This document shows positions 46,201 to 57,668 of a stretch of 64,000 nucleotides of DNA, in pieces (the stretch's first letter is position 1; every line of letters begins with the position of its first letter). The DNA lies in assembly GCA_030323885.1 (NCBI GenBank), contig CM059196.1:40500535-40564534 (forward strand). The letters are read 5' to 3'. The notes under the pieces are model-generated. The model was not told the origin of the DNA. It did not search any database and worked only from the letters and a program-made list of their open reading frames with translations. The translations under genes were made by a program, and so were the position numbers. The stretch is from Branchipolynoe longqiensis (Eukaryota > Annelida > Polychaeta > Phyllodocida > Polynoidae).

Positions 46201-49200
46201 GCCTTAGCAACATCTAAGGTCATATCAGAGCTGCTTGCTTCTACTGCATTTACTCGATGCTGACAAAGGATGCATACTGGTGAAACATATCTGCTCATAA
46301 AAAATAAAATCAAAATATAAATAGACAGCATGCTCTAGTCGATAGGCTAACATCGCATCTAGTCGATAGGCTAACATCGCATCTAGTCGATAGGCTAACA
46401 TCACATTTGAAACACTATCCCTCATTCTATCATCGAAGTTGAGCAACATTAGGCCCCGCCGGTCCTTGAATGGGTACCTCCTTCGAACAATACAAGGCGC
46501 ACTAGACATCCTGATAGTCTACTAAATCAGCAGTCGATAAACACAGGGTCCATACAAATGTGAAGATATGGAATTCAAGGCCAATTTCAAGGCTATTTTT
46601 TATACAAATCAGGCGAGCATTGGCATTATATTGTGTATAGGTATGTCAGATTATCGTCTGCCGAATGCCGATTTTGGACTAATTTAGATCAGTGGGTACA
46701 GTTTAATCAATGGAATTCAAGGCTTTTCAAGACCAATTACCCAAAATATGTTAGATTCACTGCTTTTCAAGGCTTCGAAATGGGGCAAATGAAGTTCCAA
46801 GACTTTTCAGGCCCCATACAGACCTTGTAAACAACAAGACAAGTTTATCCAGGCTCACCAGAATGGACTTCTGTGCGCCAGTCTCCAAGTCCCACATGCG
46901 AATGCTGTGGTCCCAAGAGGCTGTGCACACTTCGTCGTCAGTCATCCATAAAGTGGCCGACACGCCCTCATTATGCCCGCTCAGCGTCATCAGAGGCACC
47001 TGGAAGGCGGCACAACACACTTTTATTAAAGTTGCATAGTCTGATGATTTCGGGTTTCTGGCATTTTCTGAGATAAATACTCTAGATTGATAGTTGTAAT
47101 CTATGTTACTTTAGTTTGAAGTAACATTGATTTTAAATGGCTAACTTTTGAGATATTTGAAGCGCAAACATGCTCACCATAAGCTTATGCAGTAACAGGT
47201 TCTATTAGATTGCCTCAGTCTTCCCTTTTATGTGATGACAAGTATCTAAGTTAGATATGTAGAATCAAATTTAGATAATTATTTTGCTTTAGAACTTTTG
47301 AGGTATTTGAAGTGCAAACATGTCAAATTAGTTTTGGCAAGCATGCGTACTGTGAAACGATGAAAACATTGGATGACCCCGTCTCCCGTGTTGGTAGATC
47401 ATGGGTTCGAACCATGGTCGAGTCAAACCAATGGCGTAAAAATTGATACTTGTCGCTTCCTAGCCTGGCGCTCAGCATTCTTAGGATAGGGCAAGGAGCA
47501 GTGGAATGAGGAAGACCAATCATCCGCAATTGAAATTTCCGCTGCTTAATCATCTAATGTACCCCCCCACCCAAAAAAAAAGAAACTTGGGGCAAAGTGT
47601 TGGTGACATATACATAAGACTGCAGGCACGTACCCGCTCTTTGGAGCTGTCGATCTTTTTCCGTTTCCGGGCTGCCTCGCCAGCACCACACTCTTCTATC
47701 AAGTCTGAGGGATCGGTGGACCAGATCTTTAACATGCGGTCCCACGAGCCACTGCAGAACTGCAGCGAACAACAAACAATGCATGAAAATTCAATTCAAT
47801 TCCGGAGAGACCACTGGGGCCAGAGGGAGGCGGACAGGAGCCAAAGGGGGAGGGGAGAGAGGATAGAGGAAAGAGGAGAGAGGAGAGGGAAAACGTGTTC
47901 TGTAATCAATGCACTGGTATTTAGTCGCGTTGTTTGGATAAGTTTAAAAATTTTTTTTATTACTATTAGGAAATGAAAACGATTACTTTAATAGGATGTT
48001 TGTTTGTTTGTTTGAGTTTTACGTCATGGCAACATCTAAGGTCATAACAGGACGGAATAGGAAGTGAAATATCAATATCTCAACGGCAAGCAAGAGTACT
48101 TAAACAAAAAACAACAACAAATATATATTATCTAAACAGTACGCAATAATACCCATGTAATTTCAGTTTACAGCAGCCAGAAGAATATCCATATGATTTC
48201 AGTTTATGCAGCCAAAAAGAATAGCCACAACAAAAATAGTTATATGACACATACGCGTGACTTATAGGACACATACCCGTGACTTGGTGGGGTTGACTGA
48301 GACGGCGTCCACACTGCCCGTGTGCCCCCTACACTTGGTGACGCAGTCGACTGCGTTGCGCTGCTGGTTCCACTCCCAGACGAGCAGAGTGGAGTCATGG
48401 GAACCAGTCACAAACCGGTGGACAGCGTCATCGTCATCTACCAGCAATGTTTCACAGCAGTTACAAGAAAAGCACCTCTATGGAGCTCAACCGGATTGGT
48501 TGGTTGGTTGTTGTACGTTTTCGCAACATCTAAAGTCATCAGGACATGTACCGACTTGTTACAGTGCGCACCACTGTGAAATTAGGCTGCCGCCACATTG
48601 ACCCGATATCCCACTCAGTCACATTCTCCTGACACTGCGCTAACCAGTCCTCGCCATATCCTATTAATGCCGAGCGCCAGGCTCGGAAGCGACAAGTATC
48701 AATTTGAAAGGTCATTGGTTTGACTCAACCGGGAACCCAAACTGCCGATCCCCCGCACTCTACCATTTAGCCACCACGTCTTGTAGGTCAATCAGAAGTG
48801 TTACACACAACCTGACCCATTTCCCACTGAACATGCCTGACACTGTGAGCTGCTACTGCTACGAAATAGATTAGTTCTCGCCACTGCACTCAGAGGGCGG
48901 GTTGTTGGTGGGAATTGTCTAGAAGACCTTTCCCACAGAGGCACAGTGAGCTGATTTCCACTACCAACTTGTCCTCTGATTGTAGTAGCTAGAACTAGTC
49001 AATAATAACTTTTATTAACGATGTACCGATGCATTAAATTGAGACCCAACATATTACTTCTTGTCATGGCCTGCAGAGGCCGTGTTGGTGATGGAAATTG
49101 TTGAATAAAAGAACTCACAAACAAGGAATTACTTCTCGTGACAGAATCATAAAAACCCTAAACTGAGAGCCGTATTTGTAAATACGTTACAATATATTTG

Positions 49201-50337
49201 CAAATGTTCATGTAGTACTTTGTTCATACTTTGGTACCACCACAAACAACACAATCGCCCATGCATAGCTCGTTCTTGTTTAGGTTTTATGTTCTAGCTA
49301 CATCTAAGGCCATATAAAAACAGGATTCGAACTACCAAACTTTTGGAATATATACATCCCGATTCCTTAGATTTCTGCTTAACGTTAAATATAAAAAATC
49401 GCGGATCTTTCATCTCTGATTGATATAACTTTATTACATGTACATATAATAATAATAAATTTTTTTAAAGAGGACACAACATTGTAGATGTACCTTGCTT
49501 GATCCAGGCCACACATTTAACCGGACCAGTGTGGCCGGGGATGGTGATGAGGTTGTCTCCTTCCGTTGTCCACACCCTCACAGTGTTGTCGTAGGAACCA
49601 GACAGGATACTTCAAACAGAACAGAACCGTGAATGAGACTAGAGACTACATAATATATTTATCTCAGAAAATGATAGAAACTCAATACCATCAGACTACG
49701 CAACTTTAAATACGACAAGCTGCCAAATGAGCAGTCGCTGTTGGGTACTCACTAATCCCCGGCCGCACGGATGCTGCTGACCCAGTCGTCGTGTACAAGC
49801 GAGTCTTCGGGTTCTGGGGCAGGCCGCTGTTCCACGTACTCCACCTCAACCACAGTTTCCTGCATGTGGATTTAGATGTCTCAATGCCATGTTCCGATCA
49901 GAATTACAAGTGCAAGGGGAACTACAAATGACAAATTGCACCGTGTCATTATTTGTGCAGTGTATGAATTTCATACACTGCACAAATAATGACGATACGG
50001 CGGAATATAGCCAGAAAACACATTCATTCCATTTGTGTAGAAACCACGGAATAATTTAATTGTTCATTGGTGTAAGTTAGATAAATGAGGAGAAAAATCC
50101 GTCTTAATTGACATCATGGGCCAACATATCCAAAGACATTCATGTATGCATATGCATACATATTCTATCAATTTTTTAATGTTTAATAACTATATTAGTA
50201 TCCAAGATGGATATAATATGGGATCAAATCTACGAATGAACGAAAATTCCTACATAAATAAAAAAAAAGATTGAAGATATAGCTGTAAGCTCTGCCGGTA
50301 TTTGCTGGCAGTATTGATAAAACTGGGTTTGTGTGTT

Positions 50338-50370
<33 letters not shown>

Positions 50371-53300
50371 TGAGTGAGTTAGTTGGTTGGTTGTTGGAGT
50401 TTTACGTCCCGGCAACATCTAAGGTCATATCAGAACCGGTACAGATTTGTGACAGTGTACACTCATTGCGACTTTATAGTGCTGACCGACTGGGATACCA
50501 GGCCACCAGCACCATGACCTGATATCCGACTCAGTCACATTATCCTGACACTCCCACCACACCCTGGTGCTCAACAGATCACCGACTGCATACACAAAAC
50601 CTCAGAAATCAGCAAAAAAAAACAACCCACCTTTCATCCCTGTTAAAAAAACATTATTGAGATGCTGGGGCGTATGTTATTTTTAAAACAGAGCAGAGTC
50701 TCCGAGCCATGTACCGTTGAGATGGAGTGTTGGTCCATGTGGTTCTGCAGCGACACCTGAAGGAACTCCCCATCGACGAGGAAATTGAATGAAATCTTGA
50801 TATCGCCATCTCCACTGTCTGTAAGAAATTGCAATCAAAAGAAAGTTTCAAAAATACACAAAAAAGGTAATTGCATGGAGTTAATATTATTTTCAAGCTG
50901 ATTGGCGTAAAAGAATAGTGGGTACCATTATTTATAACGGGTGTACATATCTCCAAGTTGGGGACTCCACCACCAGGGCCCACCACATGTGGTGAGGATG
51001 CTGTGTTCAGTTTTGTCATGTGCAGTAATGAGTTTGAATCTGCTGGCGTTAGCTGGGTGTATCCTGGAATCTGTAGTTCATATAACAGTATTACTAGACT
51101 TACTTGTAAATGTAAGTTGACGTATTACTAAGATTCTTACGCTGGTTCTTGATTCTGCTGAGACTCCAGCCTTCATATACAATGTATTAATTTTACAACA
51201 CCAATTACTGATTGCCACAGGGATTCATTTTTGATGAAACCAACACAGTCAAGTCTTTTCTGTTATAAATTATGTCGGAATAAAACACTTACCTGGAAAG
51301 AGCAGAGAGTTTATGAGAGAACTTAGTTCTGAGATTCCCACAGTGGCTGGCACCGAAAAGGGATGATCTGGCACCGAATACCTAAACAAACAACAGATAT
51401 TCTAGAAGTTAGATGATCTCTTATTGGAAATTGGAGATGGCATTTTTAGCTTAAATGCGTTCCGCCACTCATCATAGTTTGATATGGGAGTAGTGATACA
51501 ATAAATGCACTTTAGTAATATTAATGCTATAAACTATAATAAAGCTTTGTCTCACTATTTAACAATAACAAACATATTTATGTCCTGGTAGAAATCAAAA
51601 TTATTACTATATTAGTATCTGTATCTAGTTTAGTGGTAAGCAGTCACTGAAATCGTCATTCCATTTTAAAGCTAACATTCCATATATATGCGTATGCAAA
51701 TGCGGTATTAAATGGCAAAGAATATAAATACACAGGGGTGCTTCCATATGTCCGAATGCGAATGCGGCAAATGGATTGACCCATGGACTGATCGGTGCAA
51801 ATGTGAATGCTGCTGTATTTGCCACAGTAACTTTTTTGACTTTCCTTCACAAATTTGGATTGACAAAAAACCCTAAATCATGAAAATGGCATCTGGGTAT
51901 CTTTAAAAAAAATTTTGGCACAAAAAGTAGACATCGGCTATTGGAGGTCGGCATGGGTATCTATGCTGCCTACCGCATTAGCATGCCGCATACATGGAAT
52001 CTTAGCGTAAAGTCGCCTCGTATCCCTCGCCCAGAAACAAACGAATTCAGCATCAAAAGCTCTCCAAACATACCTTTGCTTACTTTTGTTCAGTTCATGC
52101 AACTGAACATGTGGGAGGAGAGTGTTGAGGTCTGTGATGTATGAATGACATCATAGGTGGGATTCCCTCATCACATGACCTAGAGGGGTTCCCCACACAC
52201 AGGGGGATCCATGGCAACCACCAAGATGGCAGCCACAGGAAGCTCTCAATTCAACTTTTAAAGTCTATTAATCTACATGATTGAATAAATTATTCACACA
52301 AAAAGTAGCTGGTTATGAGAAATAAACATTTGAACTTTATATTTAGTATTTTAGATTGCAAATTCTAACATTTTTTTCTCCATGGGGGACCATGGTTTTC
52401 TAAAAGCCTTGTCAGTGCTGCTGGACTAACTACAACACAACAGGAGCAACACAATTTCAGCACTCTCCCCCACATACAGTTGCATAAATTGAAAACCTGC
52501 AAAGGTATGCCTGGAGAGCATTTGTCGGAGTACGGTTCGTGTCTCAGCAGCCTATACCGGGTCTGTTTAAGATTCTTAGACTAGATCAGTAGTCTGAATA
52601 GATGAAATATTTACCCCATCACATAGATAAAGAATTCACCCGTACATCGAGTTCAGGGTTGAAAACCAACATATTAGAAAAACAGGCGAAGAATTTCGAC
52701 ATAGCAGGTAAATGAATTTAATTTAAGAAGCTAAATATATTGACATAAATCTTCATATTTACCTGCTACTTTTGATTTGAAATATATAATAAAACCGGTA
52801 GTTTAAGGAATTAAAAAAATAAAACCGATGGCGTTTTATCACCGCCATCTTCAATATAGGGTATGCACTGACGTCACACTAAGCGGAAGCGTGGCCATTG
52901 TGGCAATAGTAACCACAATAATAACACTGCAAACTCAATGGCTATAACAAGTATAAGCAATCTTCATACAGAAAAAGTGAAATATCTATAAAACTAATCC
53001 ACCTAGAAACATATCGGTTGGTACACATATATAAAACATGTTTACCAATATGATTATATTAAATTGATAGGGTTAGGGTTCTGGATTTCTATTAATTTTG
53101 AATAACACTAATGTTTTGCACTACGCGTACCAGCGAACTCAAGCCAGTCAAGGCATTGTCAATGGTCGTGAGCAATCTTCACAAAGAAAAAGTGAAATAT
53201 CTCTAAAACCACACCACCTAAAAACAAATCGCTTGGTACACATATAGAAATCATATTCAACGAATAGATTATATTAAATTTATAAGGTTAGTGTTCTGGA

Positions 53301-55309
53301 TTTCTATTAATTTTGAATGAAATAGACGCTTTGTACTGCGCGTACCGGCAAACTCAAGGCATTGTCAATGGTCGTGAGCAATCTTCATACAGAAAAAGTG
53401 AAATATCTCTAAAACCACACCACCTAGAAACAAATCGCTTGGTACACATATAGAAAACATATTCAACGAATAGATTATATTAAATTTATAAGGTTAGGGT
53501 TCCGGATTTCTATTAATTTTGAATGAAATAGACGTTTTCCACTGCGCGTACAGGCAAACTCTATGGGATGTTTACTAGTTGATATCGCCACAATGGCCGT
53601 GCATCCGGTTTGTGACGTCACCTGAATACCCTATAGACCTATTTCAATGTTTACAAACATCGTGTATGCGCGCGCAGCTTGGCTGCAGAATGAAGGCACA
53701 CTGCCACTGAGTTTGCTGGTACGCGCAGTCAGTTTTAGTCAAAATTAATAGAAATCCAGTACCAGAACCTTATAAATTTAATATAATGTTTTCTATATAT
53801 GTTCCAAGCGGTTTGTGCTTAGGTCGTGTGGTTTTAGAGATATTAAATCTTTTCTGTAAGAAGATTGCTCACGGCCATGGACAATGCATTGAGTTTGCCG
53901 GTATGCACAGTGCAAAACATCAGTTTTAGTCAAAATTAGTAGAAATCCAGAACCCTAACCGTATAAATTTAATATAATCTTTTTGTTAAACATGTTTTCT
54001 ATGTGTACCAAACGATTTGTTTCTAGGTGGTGTGGTTTTAGAGATATTTTTCACTTTTTCTGTATTTTCTCTATGAAGATTGCTCACGACCATTGACAAT
54101 GCCTTGAGTTTGACGGTACGCGCAGTGCAAACCATTAGTTTTATTCAAAATTAATAGAAAACCAGAACCCTAACTGTATCAATTTAATATAATCATTTTG
54201 ATAAACATGTTTTCTATGTGTATTCCAATCAGCTTGTTTCTAGGTGGTGTGGTTTTAGACATATTCAACTTTTACTATATGAAGATTGCTCACAGCCATT
54301 GACAATGCATTGATTTTGCCGATACGCGTGGTGCAACATGCAGAACCCTAACCTTATCAATTTAATATAATCTATTCATTGAATATGTTTTCTATATGTG
54401 TTCCAAACGGGTTGCTTCTAGGTGTTGTGGCTTTAGAGATATTTCACTTTTTCTGAGTGAAGATTGCTCATAGTCATTGAGTCTGCAGTTTGACCGCGTG
54501 CGCACTGACCTAAATACATGTGGCGTTCTCTGTGGCAGAGTGGTTAGAGTGTCTGACTTTTTTCTAGGTCAGACTCCTAATCTGAGGGTCGGCGGTTCGA
54601 TTCCCCGTGCCCCCAGCTCTGCCAATTTGGATTTCCACCGCTGTGTATAACTTACAGCGTCATCAAAGGCCGGTTGCTCTCATACCATGTCTATGTGGTG
54701 TGGGAGGTTAAAAATCCCTTGGGTCGGTAAAAGTGTAGGCTCGGGCTTTCTATCGACCAGCAGTGGAGTGGGGAAGACCAGTCGTCTGTGACTGGGATTT
54801 CCCCTGCTTGGAACAACTAATGTATCAAAAAAAAATGAGAGACAAATAAGTGTTCACACTTCCTGTCTACCATTCGCTATATCGCTATATGTGCTGACGT
54901 CACATGAAATTGGTCAATTTATTGTCTCTTTGCATTCTCTCCTATTTCACCAACTCTGTGCCGATATATGTAGCCATTTGATCATAGAACCACAGTTTCT
55001 AGTTCCTGTTGCATACTAAAACTATTTATGCTAGGGTTCTTTTAATACCATCACAGTGAATGAGTGATCACTACTTGAAGTTGACGTCTTGAGTCTTGAC
55101 AGTGTCAGTGACAGTACTGACACTAGTCACTGGTATCAGCCTGCTATATTACTATTACACAATTTCTAATTAATATTTTGGATAACAACAGATTGTACGC
55201 ACAAGTGGTTACACATTAACATAACTAATACATTATTTACTGATACGTACTGTTCTTGGCGAGTGAAAAACCTTGCCTGAACATGCGGCACATTTTCGGA
55301 AGAAGCCAT
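43201..55309 (-). CDS. WDR12: WDR12, ribosome biogenesis protein
   Basis: Eleven coding exons on the minus strand: 55309-55251, 51381-51293, 50818-50715, 49859-49753, 49609-49494, 48437-48277, 47759-47634, 46999-46859, 45630-45525, 44637-44505, 43369-43201. All phases agree; 436 aa. Residues 8-90 form the NLE domain ([20 protein letters not shown]). WD40 repeats follow, with [70 protein letters not shown] and [12 protein letters not shown]. The basic insertion ARKRKKID after the third repeat is also known in other WDR12 proteins. Length is close to human WDR12 (423 aa). Role: nucleolar partner of BOP1 and PES1 (PeBoW), needed for 28S/5.8S rRNA processing and 60S assembly; the NLE domain binds the ATPase MDN1. 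Introns hold many repeats. Confidence 0.95.
44180..44455 (+). mobile_element. tRNA-derived SINE (type A) in WDR12 intron 10
   Basis: Diverged head (GTGGGTTCGAGCC), body GGATAATGTGAGTGGGATAT and AGTATAAAGTCGCCACGAG, and a tail TTAAATGTTGCTAGGACATA. It is antisense to WDR12 and stops just short of exon 10. Confidence 0.65.
45002..45344 (+). mobile_element. R2 MITE in WDR12 intron 9
   Basis: TTAAAGTTACATAGTCTG at the left and GGACCATGCATCTTTAA at the right, with the R2 interior (TCATTTTCTGAGATAAATAT, CATAGGCTTCTGGAGTAAC). Confidence 0.7.
45726..46034. mobile_element. 309-bp pogo/Tigger-like MITE in WDR12 intron 8
   Basis: Begins CAGTCTACTCTGTC, ends with the inverted GACAGAGTAGATTG, and is flanked by TA (45724-45725 and 46035-46036). 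ATAACGG-like words are repeated inside, including an internal copy near 45766. The CACATGCACATGCACATGCA run at 45831-45850 is a short tandem repeat. Confidence 0.75.
46334..46405. repeat. 24-bp tandem repeat, three copies
   Basis: Units of CTAGTCGATAGGCTAACATC plus four bases, in WDR12 intron 8. Confidence 0.9.
46548..46830. mobile_element. Eroded CAGGGTCC MITE in WDR12 intron 8
   Basis: Begins CAGGGTCCATACAAATG and ends near CCCCATACAGACCTTG. It shares AATTCAAGGCTTTTCAAGAC and TTAGATCAGTGGG with the copies at 34471-34728 (reversed) and 41800-42010. It ends about 30 bp from exon 8. Confidence 0.55.
47028..47330 (+). mobile_element. R2 MITE in WDR12 intron 7
   Basis: TTAAAGTTGCATAGTCTGATG at the left; interior and a second AGGTATTTGAAGTGCAAACA block follow, but the right end is replaced by a SINE (47375 on). 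Confidence 0.6.
47375..47575 (+). mobile_element. tRNA-derived SINE, type A head with type B tail
   Basis: The head and first body part (GTGTTGGTAGATC, GGGTTCGAACC, CTTCCTAGCCTGGCGCTC) are those of type A. At GGGCAAGGAGCAGTGGAATG it switches to the type B tail (GAGGAAGACCAATCATCCGC). The same chimera is at 58305-58550. Confidence 0.7.
48497..48778 (-). mobile_element. tRNA-derived SINE (type A body, alternative head) in WDR12 intron 5
   Basis: Minus-strand copy. The body is type A (GAATGTGACTGAGTGGGATA) but the head reads GACGTGGTGGCTAAATGG (A box) with GGGTTCCCGGTTGAGTC in the B-box position, different from the GATGGCCGAATGAG head. The related copy is 58570-58840. Confidence 0.7.
49945..49993. 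repeat. Perfect 24-bp-arm palindrome in WDR12 intron 3
   Basis: GTCATTATTTGTGCAG and the following TGTATGAA are exactly inverted after a single T. It is noncoding and about 90 bp upstream of exon 4 in the transcript direction. Confidence 0.9.
50330..50365. repeat. (GT)n microsatellite
   Basis: GTGTGT run followed by GAGAGA. It borders a minus-strand SINE tail at 50385. Confidence 0.9.
50385..50552 (-). mobile_element. Type A SINE, 3' half, in WDR12 intron 3
   Basis: Minus strand from GTGTCAGGATAATGTGACTG to the GATATGACCTTAGATGTTG and GGGACGTAAAACTCC tail. The head is missing. Confidence 0.7.
52060..52530. mobile_element. Element with inverted ends (GGAGAGCATTTG type) in WDR12 intron 1
   Basis: Left side CTCTCCAAACATACCTTTGC and right side GCAAAGGTATGCCTGGAGAG are inverted copies. 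Inner pairs TTCATGCAACTGAACATGTG and CACATACAGTTGCATAAATT continue the inverted repeat. The outer word GGAGAGCATTTGTC also occurs at 9125 and, shortened, at 35190. Confidence 0.55.
52855..53635. mobile_element. MITE carrying 206-bp tandem repeats (R1), in WDR12 intron 1
   Basis: Left end TATAGGGTATGCACTGACGT and inverted right end TATAGGGTATTCAGGTGACG continue with matching CGGAAGCGTGGCCATTGTGG and CGGATGCACGGCCATTGTGG. Between them lie about three tandem R1 units at a 206-bp period (for example GTCGTGAGCAATCTTC at 53165 and 53371). So the R1 repeat is, at least here, the internal satellite of a terminal-inverted-repeat element. Confidence 0.7.
53695..54500 (-). repeat. R1 tandem array, four units, opposite orientation
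   Basis: Directly follows the MITE above but runs the other way (TTTCTAGGTGGTGTGG, AAGATTGCTCACGG, CATTGACAATGC, AGAACCCTAACC). It has about four diverged units of about 200 bp. Confidence 0.75.
54522..54832 (+). mobile_element. tRNA-derived SINE (type B), full length
   Basis: A box TGGCAGAGTGG, Arg(CCT)-like anticodon arm, B box GGTTCGATTCC. The anticodon arm carries an extra TTTTTTCTAGGTCAGAC block, a duplication also present in the copy at 4210-4500. The tail is GAAGACCAGTCGTCTGTGAC. Confidence 0.75.
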
Positions 55310-55408
55310 GCTGCCTATTCTGTTCTATATTGGATGCATTCTCTTTGATACCCAGGCCGCGTCAACAACTAACCTGGTTCTCTGCTTACTCCATAGATGG
55401 CGCCAGTA

Positions 55409-56163
55409 GGGTGCATGTAAACGAGAACGGGTCCAGTGCGGCGGAAGTAAATAGACTCATGAATATTAAGTTTGACCTATATGTGATGTATCACACCCAT
55501 CCGGCCACACACAACTTAGGGGAAAAGTATTCAACCAAGATGTTTTGATACAAAAATGAACTTGAATATACGTTTGCTATGAAATATGAAGTAAGTTATA
55601 TGTGTTCTAATAACAAACCACGAGGGCATCCTAGAACACACTCCACCTGTTGTGTTTTGTAAATGTACAACAAGTCAAGTGAGGTATCCCCAAAAATAAC
55701 CCCCCCCACCCCTCTCAGCAATACAAAAATAATGATTAAAATAATCGCTTGGTATACATGTATAAAACATGTTTACCAAAAAGATTATATTAAATTTATA
55801 AGGTTAGGGTTCTGGATTTCTATAATTCTGAATAAAAGTAGGTTTTGCACTGCGCATACCGACAAACTCAAGGCATTGACAATGGTCGTGAGCAATCTTC
55901 ATACAGAAAAAGTGAAATATCTCTAAAACCACACCACCTAGAAACAAATCGCTTGGTAAACATATAGAAAACATGTTTACCAAAAAGATTATATTAAATC
56001 GATAAGGTTAGGGCTCTGGATTTCTATTAATTTTGAATAAAACAGAAGCGATGCGGAGACCAAGTTCAAGGTCGATTCATCATATATATAGGTCAAACCT
56101 AATGGGTTCATGAGTCTATTTACTTCCGCCGCACTGGACCCGTTGTCGTTTACATGCACCCGC
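55409..56163. repeat. 80-bp inverted repeat upstream of WDR12, with an R1 pair inside
   Basis: Arms 55409-55487 and 56083-56163 are inverted copies (GGTGCATGTAAACGA, ACGGGTCCAGTGCGGCGGAA, GTAAATAGACTCATGAA). Between them, 55735-56050 holds about one and a half forward R1 units. The left arm starts 100 bp from the WDR12 start codon, so it may overlap its promoter. Confidence 0.75.
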
Positions 56164-56239
56164 GCCAGTAGGGTTGGGTCTCCATTTTCAGGTGTGTATA
56201 CTTAACAGAGCTAGATTAGCACAAAGTCCAGCAAACATA

Positions 56240-56251
56240 TGTGTGTATATA

Positions 56252-56295
<44 letters not shown>

Positions 56296-56325
56296 TATAT
56301 GTGTGTATATATATATATATGTTGT
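56240..56325. repeat. (TA)n microsatellite
   Basis: TATATA run with GTGTGTATAT interruptions; it borders the SINE at 56326. The ORFs full of YIYIYI are artefacts. Confidence 0.9.
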
Positions 56326-56440
56326 GGGTGTGATGAAAATGGGAAATATTGTGCTTAGACTTTAGAGCGGGACTCGAACCCACATCTCTCTTTGCATTCC
56401 GGGCCAGTGTGCTAACCATTACACCACCTATTTCGGAGGT
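56326..56440 (-). mobile_element. tRNA-derived SINE (type C)
   Basis: Reverse relative of 2745-2880: on the minus strand it has AGGTGGTGTAATGGTTAGC (A box), GTGGGTTCGAGTCCC (B box) and the short body with AATATTTCCCATTTTCATCA. The clean B box suggests it is younger than the copy at 2745. Confidence 0.65.
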
Positions 56441-56590
56441 ATCAGTGGCAAAAACTGCAGTTGGAAGATCCCAACCTTTAGCTGCAGCAGTCTTAAACCA
56501 CTGACAGTATGCGGTTACTGTTCCCCTTCTTCTTGCTTCATAGCCATCACTACCCCCTTTAAATGACTACGTTCAAAAGAGTAGATGTTA

Positions 56591-57103
56591 TCACTTCCTT
56601 AATTTCTTTCCAGGACCTACCATCTTTATGCCGAAAAGCGGTGAAAAGAATCTCATGCAGTGTTCCTGCTGCATTTGACAAAGCCAAAGCGAATAATGTC
56701 TAGCTAGGTCTGAAACATCTGCAAGAGTCCCGATAAGTTCGATCAAGTCAATCCAATTACGTAATGCCCCTTTGTCTGACCTGTCTAATAGGGGAACAGA
56801 CTTGCCGTACGCCTTTAATGATCTATTTCGTACCTCTCTCTGTCTATGCTCAACCTGCAATAGTTCACATGCCTCCCTATGTTCTTCTCTATCCTCCCAT
56901 AAATCTGTCCTGTCCCTAAGATCATTTAAACGTTCCTCATTTTCTTCTTTAAGAATGTCTAGACTAAGTGCCATAAATTTAGACCATTCTTCTAATGCTC
57001 CCGTTTCAGCAGAATAGTTGCCCAGTCTACATTGACCTTGAAACCAATGCTGAAACTCATCACGCAACAGTTCCTCCTTTGCACATATGAGTGGCATCTT
57101 CAA
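56591..57103 (-). CDS. Unrecognised ORF, probably part of a transposable-element gene
   Basis: 170 aa, rich in charged helices (LKEENEERLNDLRDRTDLWE, EACELLQVEHRQREV). The C-terminal part (LRNWIDLIELIGTLADVSDL) loosely recalls a retroelement gag. Past about 56660 the better protein-like frame changes (HEILFTAFRHKDGRSWKEIK), and further down a third frame reads YEARRRGTVTAYCQWFKTAA, so the region seems to be an old coding sequence with frameshifts. I do not recognise the family. A host exon is possible but less likely. Confidence 0.35.
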   Translation of the reverse strand: MKMPLICAKEELLRDEFQHWFQGQCRLGNYSAETGALEEWSKFMALSLDILKEENEERLNDLRDRTDLWEDREEHREACELLQVEHRQREVRNRSLKAYGKSVPLLDRSDKGALRNWIDLIELIGTLADVSDLARHYSLWLCQMQQEHCMRFFSPLFGIKMVGPGKKLRK

Positions 57104-57529
57104 GCTGCTGTTGTATGCGGTGGTAGAAAAGATTTAACAGAATTGAATCCAAGTATAGATGTCTGTAAAGTAGAAGAAATAGTAAAAAAACACGCTGAAG
57201 TGTATTTCTATGCTGACCCCTTCATGTCGAGGTTAAAGAAAAGTCAAAAGTAGTCACATACAATTCTTTTTTTTGGTGGCGACGCGAGGCTTCAATGATG
57301 GCACATTACAGACATACCATCAATAAAGTCTAGTGGACGTTCTAAAATAGTAGTATTGTCGGAAATAATCGTCGACAAACCAAATTCTGAATAAATTTCA
57401 AACCCCCACAGAGTTGAAAAAATAGCTGAAAAAACATTACCTACACAATGCACCATACACGCATTAGCCAACAAGTTCTTAAATTAACACTGTATCAACA
57501 ACCAACTTGGTCACTACGCATTGTGTCAA

Positions 57530-57668
57530 TAACCAATGTGATCACTAACCATCGCGGTCACCGGTTTTGTAAAGTCCAATCAACTAAACCACTCGTCATG
57601 GTCACCAGTTTTGTAAAGTCTAATCAACTAAACCACTCGTGGTGGTCACCAGTTTTGTAAAGTCCAAT
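57530..57668. repeat. Tandem repeat, about 48 bp, three copies
   Basis: GGTCACCAGTTTTGTAAAGT, TCAACTAAACCACTCGT repeated with few changes. The intervening 57104-57530 and 57670-58250 show no gene. Confidence 0.85.

Noticed and set aside
46305..46405. CRISPR-like short repeats (24-bp, three copies)
   Set aside because: The repeats are contiguous without spacers, and the window is eukaryotic.
44425..48601. Plus-strand ORFs over WDR12 exons
   Set aside because: They are antisense to WDR12 coding exons, whose frames and splice phases are all consistent on the minus strand.
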